The translations under genes were made by a program, and so were the position numbers. The notes under the pieces were generated by a model. That model worked only from the letters and a program-made list of their open reading frames with translations. It searched no databases and was not told where the DNA came from. A stretch of 64,000 nt of DNA, from positions 45,173,835-45,237,834 of the forward strand of contig NC_088102.1 in assembly GCF_036370855.1 (NCBI RefSeq). The letters run 5' to 3'. This document shows, in pieces, positions 1-14,273 of the stretch. This stretch comes from Dromaius novaehollandiae (Eukaryota; Chordata; Aves; Casuariiformes; Dromaiidae). Each line of letters begins with the position of its first letter. Position 1 is the stretch's first letter.

Positions 1-3000
1 TTAGAAAGAACAGTTGTTACCTGGTTGTAGGGGTAGGAGTGACATGCACTCCATTAAGCACACTCCACAGGACTCACTCTTAGACTACTTTGTTAGAACA
101 GAATGGTCTCAGCTAACGTGGTCTTTCAAGCAGAGCACTGCAAGCTTGCCAACACCAAAATCACCTCCTTCATTATGTTATACTGGGGCTTATGACCCTT
201 ACACTAGCTCTACATTCAGACCACATGGGCAAAGATAATTCAGTTACAAGTAATTGCTAAAGGTTATAGCCAATTTTAAATCTGCTTGCCAAACCTTCAT
301 CATCCTGCAACTGTACCCTCTCAGATCATTAACAGCAAATAACAGTTGGATATCAATGTATAAAGGGGGCAAAAACAAATCAAAACAGCAACATGCAATC
401 TCTTGAGATCCAGATAGACCATCTCTGTATTTACCGGTCCCAAGTTGAATACAAAATCTGTACTGAAACCAGAGTCCTGGACGCAAGTAAAATCTGTAAT
501 TTAACCAATTCTTTCAAGACTAAGCTCCTGAGGCCCAAGTTGCAGATCTGAATGCATTCGGTACTGACAAATGGGTTCAATAACAGATACACTGCTATAA
601 CCATAAATAAAGTGTCTAATTTGTGACACTGGTAGCGTTACCTACTGTCCCTAAGAAAGGCATGGAAGAATGTTTTTAGCATTATTCACGTTGCATTCTT
701 TAGGAGTCTTAGATCCTACATCTATAGCTTTTGCCAACCTGCCCGAAGTCTCAGAAGAATCAAGGACTATTCATTTTCAGTAAGCCTAAAGTAGCCTGAT
801 ATCCTACCAAGGTATATGCTGAGGTTTGTAGCAATTCTGTTAAAAGGGGAAGAGATAATCCATAGAGGAATAGTAGCAGCTCTGATACAGGGTAGTGCTA
901 GCCACTAAGTGTCTAACAGTTTCAGACAGAAGAGGATGCAAAGAGAGAACAGAAACACATCTTGCTTGATTGCGCCTCCTTTTGAAACATTTCACTAGAT
1001 AATGCTCAACTCCAGAATCCTTTCTGGAGCTTACAGCACCCTCTTCCTCTCCTCACCTCCCCACCATTTTCGCTGCCCAGATCTGTAACACACTAACACT
1101 AGGCTCTGTGGAAGCAATTGCTCCACTATCCCTGTCTAGACAATATGAAATTGTCACAAATGACATCTAAAGTACAATTAGCAGAGAAAACGCAATTTCC
1201 ACTCTCCTCCCCCGCTTACCAAGGGAAAAAAAAAAAAAATCATACATTAACATCCTCCAGGTTGTCAGTCAATGCCGTGGTGATGAAGATTAATTCTGCT
1301 CACCCTGGGAGATGCTTCAGGCCCAGCTTGCTAAAATAGCAAGGGGGAGATTGTGGGGCGGAGGGAGGGTTGCTTTTTTTATTATTATTACTACAAGGAG
1401 ATAAAAATTGCCTCTGTTTAGTAGCATTATGCTGAGTTCTCAGCAGACTCCTTTCCTATCAGGCATCAAAAACTATGAAACAGCCTTTCTACACTCCCTC
1501 ACTTACTTTGGGCCTGCAAACAGCAAAAATCACTAGTGAAGGGGAAAAGGAAACACAATCTGTTACAGGACACCCATAAGATGAGAGAAAGACAGAGAGA
1601 CACAGAGAGACTATCAATATGCTAAAGCATATTGACAACACTGGCAGCTTCTGTGAACTTCCTCCCAGGGTTTTACATAGTCTCTCAAAAGGCTTTTGCA
1701 TCCCCTGCTGCCCACTTGGAGATGAAATTACTGCACTGTTTTATATTACATCCCTCTTCCAGTTCTCTGATTTACAGCTAGCAGTCAGTTCTGAGTGCTG
1801 GTCCCTACGGATATGCTCCTACGGTTCCACACATAAACATAAAACAGTGACAGTGTAAAACTAGAGTCTATTTAGTCATCTTCCTCTTACAAAGGGACAA
1901 AATTTAACATAAAGATAACAAGAAAGCTGAAGCACAAAGACAGCTGAACGTTCTCCAGCTGTCCAATAACATTGTTATCCTCCCTCAAATCCAAGCCCAA
2001 TTATTAACTGTTAACAAGCCCAATTAGCTCCTGGAGATCAGTTCTAGTCTGAATACATGTAGTAAACAAAAATTTCACCCAATCCAATCCATTGGTTTGG
2101 GTTTTTTAACTTCCCTTCTCAGAAGGGAAGGAAAAAACTATTTCACCAGAAATCTCTGCACTGTGTTGCAGAATTTCAAAGAATAAATTGAAGTCACATA
2201 AGCAGAAACCATCAGCCGTTTTGTTCCATAGCTTCATTTTTCATAAAAGTTCTGTAGTTCTTTTCAAACAGCAAAACACTGTAGCTATCACCAGCGTCAT
2301 ATTCAAGCTTAAAATAAAGAAGCAATCAGTATGCAGTTCTAAAGATTTCCTGAAAAGATGATTTCCAAAATTAAATCCTTAACAGAATCTATTCTGATAC
2401 CTGTATGCTAACATTTCTTGCCCATTTCAGCTTTCGCATGGTTATGGTTAGTCATAGAGAGTCTGGCATCAGGACTGTATTAAAACAGATCCCAAGTAGA
2501 AACAGTCATACAATAAGGGCACAATTTTCTTAATACAACTGGAACCGTATACAAGAGGTGGATACCCAGCCTTATCCTTGAGAATTGTCAGCACTGATGA
2601 AAATTTAACACTCACTTTTGCAGCTCCTCAAATTAGCCCCTCCATCCCTTGTTCATACCTTCATCTTAAATTCTTCATCCCCAATGACAAACGGGAATTG
2701 ATGGCTTTCTTATGAATATCTAAGCCCTGTCAGGCATCCTTTTGATCATGTTTTTGAGTTGTGCTACAAAAAGAACACCTTTTACAATAATGTTTTCCTT
2801 CTTAAGAATGATCCTTGACCCCAAATATGTTCCAAAAGACAACCTTTGTAGAAGGCTTTGGTCTGAGGAGTTTGTGCTAGTTGTGAAGGGCAAACACAGT
2901 CAGAGAAGACATCCTTCCCAGATGAAGGTGCTGACAATACAAAACTGGGAAAAGTGGTTCATACACCAGAGGGCTGTGCTGCCATTCAGAGGGATCTGGA

Positions 3001-6000
3001 CAGGTTGGAGAAATGGACAGAGAGGAACTTCATAAAGTTCAATAAGGAGAAGCACAAAGTCCTGGACCTGAGGAGGAACAACCCCATGCACCAGCACACG
3101 TTCAGAGCTGACCGGCTGGAAAACAGCTTGGCAGAGAAGGACTCGGGGGTCCTGGTGGACAGGCTGAACATGAGCCTTTACTGCAAAGAAGGCCAACAGT
3201 ATCTGGGCTGCATTTGAAAGAGTGTTACGAGCAGGTCTAGGGAGGTGATCTTTCCCCTCTGCTCAGCACTGGGGAAGCCACATCTGGAATGCTGGGTCCA
3301 GCTCTGGGCACTCCAATATACAGAGCTACTGGAGTGAGTCCAGCAAAGGTCTACTAAGATGATTAAGGGACTGCAGCATCTGTCACATCAGGAAAGGCTG
3401 AAAAAGCTGGGGTTGTTTAGTCTAGAGAAGAAAGGCTCAGGGGGATCTTATCAATGTGTATAAATATCTGAAGGAAGGGTGTAAAGAAGATAGAACCAGA
3501 CTCAGCAGTGTCCAGTGATAAGACAAGAGGCAATGGGCACAAACTGAAACATATGAAGTTCTGTCTGAATACAAGGGTGGGGTTTTTTTGTTTTTTGGGG
3601 GTTTTTTTTGTTACACACTGTAAAGGTGATAGAGCGCTGGAACAGGTTGCCCAGAAAGGTTGTGGAGGACAGCAGGGAGAAGAAGTGCAGTGAAAGAAGC
3701 ACAATTACAGGAAGCAAAGAATCAGCCTTTGTATTTTGATTAAAGTCAGAATTTTGACAGCAGAAATGTTTAGATTTGAGTTCTTTTAGTTGGGAGAAAG
3801 GGCACGGACATCTTCGAGAACATCGTTAACTTATTAAATTTTACCAGCTTCAGTTCAACTATGAAGTAATTCTACAAGATGAACTGTGCTATTCCTGCAC
3901 CTCCACACCCTGACTAGGAACTCCAACCTCCATTTACCACCTGATGCCACAGGCGCCAAGCACCACCTTCAGAGGAGCTCAGCATAGGTAAGGTCAGCAG
4001 CTCTGGGCAAGATGACAGATTCCCTAAGTGGACCCAAGGCTACATTCTTAATCTGTTACTTCACCTGTTGACAAAAATCAGGCATCAGAACAAATGATGA
4101 GTGAGTATTATGCAGAGGTCTTCAACATACAGTATCCAGGGAATGATTAACAGGTTAGTTCAACAGGCAAGAGGAAGCACACATCTGTGAGGACATTAAA
4201 AGGGCCAAGACCAGCTGTGGCAGTATTGATTAGTTTGATACTAACTTTAAGATGAAAAGGACGATGAAAGATCCTGCACTCTCATTCTGCAGGGGCAAGA
4301 CTTTGGCAGTAGGGAAAGAGGAAAGGTAAACCAACTCCAGCTCAGCCTACTGAACTTGTTATTTTGCTCTACAGTAGCAGTTTTATACTAGTGCTTAGAA
4401 TGGAACAGGCACCTTGGCCAAGCTGAAGTCACAGACATCACATACTTGCACATAGGCTTCTAACAACACGTGTTTATATCAGAAATTCAGCTAGAGGGGA
4501 TTTGTTTCTAGTCATCATGGTTATGATAACAGGCTTGAAAACATGGCCAGAACAGTCAATACACTGAACTCCTTGAGCCTGCAGACAGTTTTTTTCTTCT
4601 ACCTGCTCCCCTACGTATAATGTACACTTAAAATTCTTCTTCTGGGACTTCCCAGCACCACAGATTGTCTGGACAGCAGAAATCTCTGCTTATCCACGCA
4701 GGCAAATCTGCGTCAGCTTCTGGGATAATTACACAGGGCTCCTGCTTCTCTATAGGGAATCGAAGAGGAGGTGTCTTTCCTGAGGGGGCAGAAGGCATAC
4801 TGTTCTCTCTATAGGTTTCAAAGGTCATGAAAACAGACGTCCCACTGCACATCAATCACTTCCTTTAAAATGCTGTTGTTCAGACTGCAATGACCAAAAG
4901 ACACAGGCCAACAGATGACCAGCAGGGCAGTTCAGCCACTTACCCCTGCTCCCCCACATCATGAAGAGAGGGGGAAGGACTTGATGCTAATGTATTTCAA
5001 GCAAAAAAATGACTCAGTTTCCTGGCAAAAAATGAACGCTGTTTGTTCACAGACTTCAGTTCCAGCAGGTGCTTTCTCAAGACAAGCAATGGAGGGGGCT
5101 CAGTTACACCACACGAACAGCCATTTGGCGCAATCAGTTAAATATGTATGTGGAAAATGTTTAAAATGCATCTTAACTATTCAACAGACCAGAACAGCTC
5201 AACTGGAGAAATTTAGAGTCATCGCTATTTTGGTTACAGTTGTATTACTGAGATCACAGGTCCCTCTCCCTCCATTTGCTCCAGGCCCAGAGAGTAAATG
5301 TGTGTTCTGCTGCAAGTTCTCCAGCCCAGATTCTGTAATAAGGAGCAAATAATTGGATGAGGGCACTTTGTCCCCAGGCACACCATGCTGTGCGCATTTA
5401 TAAAGAGCGTGAAAAATGAGTGCACGCACGCACTATATGTAACTGAGTGCATATCTAATGATTAAGGGCTTACATTAGCATAAAAAAAAAAAAAGAGGCA
5501 CATTATACTGCTAACATCTCCAGCTCCTCCCCACATCTGAGAAAGCTACTCAGAGCTTTTAGTTGAGCACATGGGCCTGAAATAGAAGGTTTGAGAGCCT
5601 GCCCATAACTTGTTTCTTGGCAAAAGAAAAAAAAAAATCTTAGAAATTTTAGAAATTGTTTTAAGGCAAATCAGCAGTTCATCTGAAGTCATCAGACAAC
5701 AAGGTCTAGGAATCACAACTAGATAGTTTAAGCATGTCAAAAAACACTATTAATCATAAATTGAGAGTCATCTTTAGAGACAATACCACAAATGCACAAG
5801 CGCTATGCACATAAGTAACAGAGAGAAAAAGAAGCAACTGTTCTAGATCAAGCTTGTCCAGACATGCTGTCCATGATGCAGTGCTTAGACAAAAGAGCCC
5901 CAGAGAAGCCACCTGCAGACAGCATAGGAGACAGCCTAACAAAGGATCAAGAGATAGAAGCTATTCACATCTACATCTGTAGAAAAGCTGAGAACTGACC

Positions 6001-9000
6001 ATCTGTTTTATGGTATCCTCACATAGCTATTTGTTTGAATTCAGTTGTCTTCCAACTTTCAACCAACCCATGTTTAACCAAGATCTTTGTTGTAAGGTCA
6101 TTTCCTACAGACCTCCCTCAGAAAAACCCTAGAGCTCATTACTTTTCAGAAGAAGCAAGAAAGTTAGAGAAAGTTTTGAAGCATGCATCTCTTTGGTCCT
6201 TATTAAGAAACATCACTGGAGTCCAATTCCAACAAGCTCCCCTGCTACCACATAGAAGCAAATAAACAGTAAGCAAAGCCCCAGAACAGTTCCATAAACT
6301 GAGACCAGTACATTGCAGGTAGAGTTTTTCAATTTCTTTTAAAGGTGAACGCCTTGTAGCTAGGCCTGGAATACCAAACAGGTGAGTTCGCCCCCTCTAT
6401 TTACCAGGACATAGCTATCTGTTGTTTTGTATCTACAGGCTTGAAAAGCACTGCTTTACTCATCCACCATATATAGTTCTTGAATTTTATGGAAGGAGGG
6501 AAAGCTGAAGATTCAGAGTGACAACTTGAGATTGCAAACAATACTTTCGCCCCCAAAGATCACCAGCAAATCTTGGAGTTCAGTAGCAGTACCACATATA
6601 GAGCACAAAGACTGTTCTTTGCCATTTATTTCAATAGATAATGGGAAAAATACAAAGCATTTCAGAATTCGCTAATTTGATCTCCATGGGAGAGGGCACA
6701 CCTGTCAACCATAGGAGGCCTGACAACAATAAATTTGGTTTTTCCAAGAAACAGCTTCAACAGCCTGCACTTATTCCTTCAGCCACAATTGAAGCTGCTG
6801 GAGGAATGCTACCATAACAGAGGACTATTGTGGAAGTTAATCCATGCAGAAAAAGAGGTCGGAGAAGGGAAGTGGTTTGAGTGAGGAAATACTACAGAGG
6901 TATTTGAGAAGGCAGTTACTCTTATACCAGTTTAGCTTACAAGCAAGCTGTTACAAGGGGCAGGGGAAGTGCTCAAACTTCTGATGCTTCAGTAAACAGC
7001 CTTTCCTGCCTGCACAGATAACAGCACACACTATCTGGAAAAAAACAAAGCTTGAAGAGGGGCAGCAACAACCTCAGAGCTATACGGACATCAACTCACT
7101 GTTCAGATATCACAGTAACCTCTCCTACAGTTCAGACTGTGATCGCATTTTCATGATGAAACCCATTTTCATCAAGGCCAGACAAACTATACTAGCCTAA
7201 GACCAATCTCGTCTTGTCCAGCTTCATCTTCTAAAACCTTATAGGACAGTTCAAGCAAGAAAACCAAAACAGTTTTAATTTCCACTCCAGCCTGATCATA
7301 AATGGGCATTCCAACTATCTTCCCTATTGTTCCATCCTGCAACCCTTTTCTAGAACCCTGCATCCAGGTCTGTCCACAATCCACACATCTCTCATTAACA
7401 TACCTCATCATGTCTAAGTGCTCACCTCACTTCAGATTATCACCTCATTTTATGTCCAGCACGAACAAATTAAGCCTTTGTTCACTCCTGTGTGTCCAGA
7501 CTAACATTTTCAGAAATCATTCCCCTACTGCAAAGTCTTTTATACCTTAAGCCCCTTCTCCCAACCACAAACCTGAACCACTTGTCTTTGCTTGCAAATC
7601 CCTTCATAACTTCTATTTACTCCATCGTGCCTCACTCAGTAGTGAGATACTACTGCATATCTCTATCTCCACCATTTCTGAAGAGTGTAACAGGCCTCTT
7701 TGGACTTTCTTCTCAACCTTGAAAAGAGCGCAGCATAAACTTCAAGACTACCTCATTAAAAATGAAGGCTACAAGGTTTGTCAGAAAAATCTTTCCAAAA
7801 TCGCTACAAGACAACATTAACAAGAAGATAGATCCAAGACCACCAATCCTATCTTCTTCCCTTGTGCATCTTATCTGAAGCCTTCTGTCCCCACACCACA
7901 TGCTCTGTGCAAAGACCATCAGTCTGTGTCTAATACAATCAGAGTCCTCCAGGCACTCTGTTGCTCACTCAGCATCGCAACAAGGATCCAATACACAAAT
8001 GTTATCACAGCAGGAAGGCAAGGTACACACCATCAATTTAAACAAATGCTGGGCCCAAAATGCAAGTGCCAGGACTCAAGTTTAGCAACCAGTTTCCAGC
8101 AGTAATGGGTCTGAGCGAGCAGGCAGGGGGGAAACAACACATCCACTGAGCACCCACTACCAGGATAGGCCAGTTCGGATTTGGCATGGGAAGCATTCAC
8201 ACTGACAACTTGCATTCAGACTAGCCAGCATCATATTGCTGTGTCTCTTCTCTACAGCTCAGGGCTGGCATGCCATCCTCCTGCTCAATTCCCTGTTTAT
8301 CAGGGGACTCAGCACATGCCATTGCTGCGATAGATACTAAATACTAGAACAGGCAAGTAATAATTATTGTGAGCAATTAGGAAAAAATAATAGCAATGCT
8401 GTTTCTGTGGAATAAGGCACAAAATAAGACTAAATATTTTAGGTATGCATTTTGTCTCTACCACAAGATGTATGTCGTAGCTTTAGGTCAGGCAACCCCC
8501 TTGTGCTTCAGTTCCCTCCCCGCAAAAAATAAAGGGAACAACACTATCATCTTCTTTTCTATCTTAGGCCACCTTTATTTATTTTCTGATGGTAAATTTC
8601 AGTCTCAGAGCTGTCTGCTAGTAGGCAACTCTGCACCCTGCAGGCAGGGAAATATTCTGGCTTTTTTTTTTTTGTTGTTTTTAAGGCTAGGATTTAAGTG
8701 ATATGCACCTTTCCATTCAGTGTTTTACACAGTGAAAATGCTACTAGAGGCCAATATCAGCAGAGATCGGAATAGCCTGGTCATTTAAATCCAAGCGGAG
8801 CTTCACATCAGAGTTTCAGGCTCCAGCTGCAACTTAGTAACAAGAGTGACTACGCTCTTTCCCATCTCATACACATCATTTACCTTTGCTGGGCAGGAGT
8901 GGGGTTGTTCCTAGCCTGTCAGTCTAATTTAACCATAGACTGATCCCAGCTTGACTACAAATCAACACAGTATTTACAGTTTAGGACGGGAAGAAGCATC

Positions 9001-12000
9001 CCCTCATGGTTAATGAGTAAGCCATGCCTATTTGCAACAATAAAAGTGTACCCAGAGCCTTCTCACAGATACGCCTAAAATTTTGATAATAGTTCAAGGC
9101 TTCCTTGAACTAGATAATGAACACACCCCCATGTAAAAGCTGGACTCCAGTCAACATCTGCCAATCATCTGAGAATAAGTCACATATTATGAAAGTCTAA
9201 TGCAGAGATGGGCAACCATTACAGACTATAAGGACTACAAGAAGGCTTGGTAAGCAGCAAGAAGTTGAGACAAATTCTGTGAAGTTGGCAGGTCTCTTAC
9301 AGCTTTAACTCATGAACATTCTTTCATCAGAAAAACAAAACACCAGTTTCACTTTGAGAGCCACCCCCTTATCCATTTCAATCCCTTATAAAAGCCAGCA
9401 AGATAAGCCACTTCCTTGCTTGCGCTGTCAGAGCCAATTCCCCTTCAGCATCCCCATCCATACGTATCCCTGTATACTGGAATAACTTGCAGATGTATGG
9501 TAACTAAGCAGAAAAAACACAATCGAGGACTCCAGGGGAAAACAGAAAGTTTCAAGCTATTTTCTTTATACAATAATTCAGAAACTTCAGTTCTGTAAGG
9601 AGACAGGGAAAACAGTGAGCAGAAGCAACATTACCCCCTTGTGGCAGCAAAGCAATATGGAAACAAAGTAAGTTCAAAGAAACTTGTTTCAGAGAAAATC
9701 AAAGGGAAACAAACTAAGTCTTTCTTTCCATGCCTGTTCTATGTACGGAGAACTACATGCTGCCAGGGAGGCCATCGTGATCGAAGAAAGGTGTAATGTG
9801 AGCTGGAATCGCTGTACCACCCCAGCAGGTGAGAACAGTACCACTGCTTCCACACTGCTGTGCCTGGTGGTACTTCAGGCCTCTACTCCCCAGCCAAGAG
9901 CCAGACACACAGATCTGAGTCTGGCTGACAGAAGTGAAACCACAAGTAAAGCATATATACCTTTCTAAAGGAAAGGCAACACAGCCAAATTCACTAGCAG
10001 CGTACAGTATTAATGACTAGTTCACACTGCCAATCCTATTTATGACTTCCATCTGGGCACCAATTCCATGCAGTCTTTGCTCAGGAAACAATAGTGGCCT
10101 TGCACTGTGTAACAGGAACACAAGCAGGAGGGACATCAATTTTCAGACAAGAGCTAGCAAGGTTAAAACAAATTTCACCCTGGACCCTATTACACAAAGT
10201 TCCAGAAAACATTGTCTGCAATTGTCATCAGTATACATTGTATCCAACAGACTAAAACATGTCAAAAAAATAGAAAACAAAAAACAAAAGTGCTTCCAAG
10301 TCAGCTGTGCAGTTTACACTCTTCCATCATTTGCACAGCACTGTGGACTCTGCATTTTTGTACACTCGCAAATTAAAGGAGTTTATACAAATGCCACCAG
10401 ACAATACAAAATCCCACACACCCCACACACATTCCGACCTGTGTGGCAAAACCATTACCTGGGACAGTTAGAAAGGCTTTACAGTTTTTCAGATAACTTC
10501 AGTAGTCCATCTTGTTTGCCAAACCAAACAGATGAGCAGGGCGAAAACATTATGCATTTTTCCAACATAGACACAGAAGTTACTCAGACCACAAACTACA
10601 GAATTTGTCCTCTAGGATAAGTGCAATGGACTGGTTAGAGAAGCTTGAGATAACTGCCAGACAACGCTTCTTAACAAAAGAATATAGACAATGAAAAGCC
10701 TTTCCTCATCAAGCACAGGATTCGTTCAAACCTGCCTGGCAATAGGATAGAGCTCATCTGTCATTTACAGTAATCCATCCAAATCCCTAGTCAAAATAAA
10801 CAGGTAACCACTATCAAAATTTCCCCCTTAGTTAGTACATTATAAGCAGCTAAATTTTGAATGCTTTGAGGACCACTTTAACTTCGGGTACATCTCTTTG
10901 CCCTAGACAGGGGTGGTTTCACAGGATAAGGTTTGAAATATGTGAACAGGGAGACACAGGGCACTACTTGCTCCTCGCATCCATTCTAGAAAGATTTTGG
11001 TCTGTGGTGTCATGCCAGAACCTTGAACCAACATTAGATTTAACAAGGAAGGGTTTTCGTTTTTGTGAAATACCACAAGAGTTCTGTAGAAGTCACTGGT
11101 ACCATATCAAAGTGGCCAAAGTATTATTGGAGGCACGTGAAGATCAGGATCAGTTCTATTAGACAGCATTTGCACTGTCTCTCTGTCATTAAAGGATGAG
11201 CTGAAATATATTTCATAGAAGATCACTACTAGGGTTTTATATATTATCTTTTTTAGAAGGTGGAACTAGCTACTGTCAAACAAGGAGCTGACTAGAAGGA
11301 TCTGTTCTCGTCTCCTTCACAACTTTTCATTATAAGCTTGAATTGGCCCACACAGCAACAATGGCTGAAAGTACTTACAGGGTCTTTTTCCCACACTGGG
11401 ATTATAGCATTAACACAATGCTTTCTCAGCCCATTTTTTAATTACCAGGAAGTTATGGAAAAATTAAACCAGCTATCATCTGTTGCTCAATTATTTTCCC
11501 TTTATCCAGATCTTGCCAATAGCTTCTATCGCCAATTTAATGCGGCATATTTCACATGACAGAACTTCAGGGATTTTTAAGGCTCTTTTCACTTTCATGT
11601 TAGAAGTGAGGCAAAAGAGATCCACAGGGGAAAAAAAGCCCTATGTTTGAATTAATGAGATCAGCTTGGAGAACCTCAGGAAAGCCGAAGCTCAATCTTA
11701 CCAACTTCTGCTTAAGGTAGACCATAATCCTCCCTTGTCCCTCCTCCACTTCGTATCACATCTCCAAAACAGCATCAAGAAGCACACCACTCAACACACA
11801 CACTGCTTTCAGCCCAAGCTGAATATGACGGCAAGACTACTGCATTGCCGAGGTTCTCACTGACGCATTCCTACTAATAGAGGTGCCAGAGCTGTCAGTC
11901 AGGAATAGCTTCATTACATGCTTATTAGTGCATTCATGATGAGCCCAAGACAATTAGCCCAGCACCATCAGAAAGAGCAGAATTCTCTCCTTACCCAGCT

Positions 12001-14273
12001 GGCATAGCTGCATCAACAGAATTCAAAGAGGAACAACCTTCATTAAACTGCCTATTAACTTAATTGACCCTCTACAGCAATGTCTTCCCAGCAAGCTACT
12101 GCTCAGCCAGGCAAGCCAGGTCAAGGAATGGTTCCTGCCCACAAACGGAGAATGAGAATATACACAGTTTTCAGATGCAATTTTTATCCTAAGTATTTCA
12201 GCTAGCGTTGGAATACAGAGCTCGACTGCTCAATGAGGACATCTAATGGAGAGATAAAGAAACACAGAAGATAAGATCCTGGTTATAAGCAAATACATGG
12301 ATGTACTCCAACACTAAGTCCTAACCTACTGAGGTCCACAGCCACAAAAATACATTGCCTGAAAGTCCATATGCAGTCATCACTCACAATCCCTCAGGCA
12401 TGCAGGCCTCACCTTCCCTCCTCTATTTTCCCAACACTTTGAGCATTACAAAGCATACACCTCATGACTCTTAGTTGCCATCTTTGCACACTTCCAGAAC
12501 TACAAGAATTAATGGACATTTTGCACTCTGCTGTGCAGAAGTGGTGCCAGCACTCTCCACTATGGGAGCATGCCCTAGGTCTGGTAGACAACAGGCTGGA
12601 CTCAAGGATGTCCATTCTATGAAAAAAATCAGGTAGGTAGGTACCTGCTGATTTGTTATTGCTCTGTAAGGAAAAAAAATACCAGCTAGTTTGGGAAGGG
12701 CAAAAAATTGCAGTTGCAGGATTTATCTGTCCCATATCAAGGACTGCTTTAAAGGGGAAATTTCATGACTGGACCTCTGGGAAACTTCAGTGTGTTTAAC
12801 AAGAAGGCAAAAGAAGTTTCACTCCAGAGAAATTGCCGTAAGCATTTAATAGCAGATTCCTCACTGCTTCCAGCCTCCTTATCTCGCTATTCCACAGTTA
12901 CCGTAACTTCAGCTAGAAGGGAAGCAGAAACCCTTGCCGTGTCTGTTCTCAAAGAAACCTGATGACAGAAGCAGGAGACTGGGAAAGTAAGAGACCCTAG
13001 ATGAGCTTTGCAGCAAGATCTGCCAAAGGACTTCACTAAAGGTTTCTTACTATAGGAATTCCTCTGGAATTAGGCTCACGCATTGGATCGCTTGCTCCAA
13101 ATTCACTTATCTCAGCAAAAAGCATCTGTTTGCACAGGTGACCAAGTAGGCAGCTAACCATGCACAGATGCTATAGCCACTGAGCAAACAGCAGCAACCA
13201 CCATCTGCGACAACCAAAACAACCCAGAAATTTAGTCACAGGATTCCAGCCATTAGGCTACAACCAGTCCAGCTCAGGCGAGCTGCAGCAGACTGTCAAG
13301 GCATATACTTCAGGGCATTTTTAGATGATACACCTCCTACAGAGCTAGCTGGAAGATAATATCCACAGAGCTCCTGGCATCTCACTATCCAAGTAAGTGC
13401 CAAGAGCCTGATGAATAAAAAGGTTACTTCCCCCCATTACTTCTGACAGTACAGGGACCTGGTCCAGAGAACAAGCTACACAGTGGGGATATCATAAGCA
13501 TGTACAGCTATTTCAGAAAGCTTTTCCTTCCAGAAAAGAATCAGCTTTCTAAAAAAGAATCAGATTGCTAAATACAGCAGAGCCCAAACTCTTCAGTGAT
13601 CAACATGCTTCTAAAGAGCTCACCCTAGAGTCAAGTGAATGGAAGGAACTGTCAAAACTTACTTCTGTCAAGGGCAAGCCAATCACGTGGGTTTGATCAG
13701 GCACTCAAAACTAGAGTGTACTCCTAACCCTCTGACACAGAGCTTTGGCTTTTCTGCCCTAAGTTGTAACAGCAAGGAAATACTTGTTAACCCTTCCATC
13801 TTAGCAATAGCAACCTCAACAAGACACACCACTCAGGAAGAAGTCCTCATTATTCTTGCATGATTTTTCTATGCCTAGTCCCAGGGCAGGCTCTCAGCGT
13901 GCAGCAGGCACTTTGCATGGAGTATAAAGGACAGTGTAGTACATGCTGTGTTCCCAGCCTCCTGACATGCCAGGGAAATACAAGGAGCACAGTTCATCCC
14001 ACAGCCTGCCCTTTTGCCCGTCTGTACTGTCCATAAGAGGTCTCTTTTTTCTAAGCGGTCTGGTCTCTGCCATTACAACCTTCAGACATACCTTCAGAGC
14101 CTATCTGCAGCGTGACAGTGGCAACTATAAACAACATCAATGCAATGACTCTATTTTCACCTACATAAATAGCACATAACCACATGAGAAAGGGTTTTGA
14201 GCTCTGAAAAACTCAGATCAGAGGCGAAAGGTTTAAGAACAAACAGGGGAGGAAGGCAGAGTGCACATCTTAC
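1..14273 (-). other. AMBRA1: AMBRA1 intron following the large exon
   Basis: I searched the minus strand for the conserved AMBRA1 segments that follow the large exon and found none, so the intron is at least 14.27 kb. The only recognised content is the CR1 relic at 2915-3690. Open frames here, the longest being 192 codons on the plus strand at 10042-10620, show no family signature. Confidence 0.7.
2915..3690 (+). mobile_element. CR1-type LINE relic (3' reverse transcriptase and downstream region)
   Basis: From about 2918 the plus strand reads as the C-terminal part of a CR1 reverse transcriptase: a degenerate ADNTKLGKVVHTPEGC segment, then AAIQRDLDRLEKW, then KDSGVLVD, ending at a stop at 3215. 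Typical CR1 noncoding sequence follows (lists of 'gctgggtccagctctgggca' type, then 'ggaacaggttgcccagaaag'). The 5' part and the canonical CR1 3' end are absent, and T-rich runs interrupt it near 3582-3612. It lies antisense to AMBRA1. Confidence 0.9.

Noticed and set aside
4915-5352. 145-codon plus-strand frame
   Set aside because: No signature, inside the AMBRA1 intron on the opposite strand.
10042-10620. 192-codon plus-strand open frame in the AMBRA1 intron
   Set aside because: No domain or family signature. By a rough stop-frequency estimate about one such frame is expected by chance in 64 kb over six frames.
1-14273. Remaining AMBRA1 exons
   Set aside because: I looked on the minus strand for the conserved segments following EEDSLRR and found none; they must lie to the left of the window.
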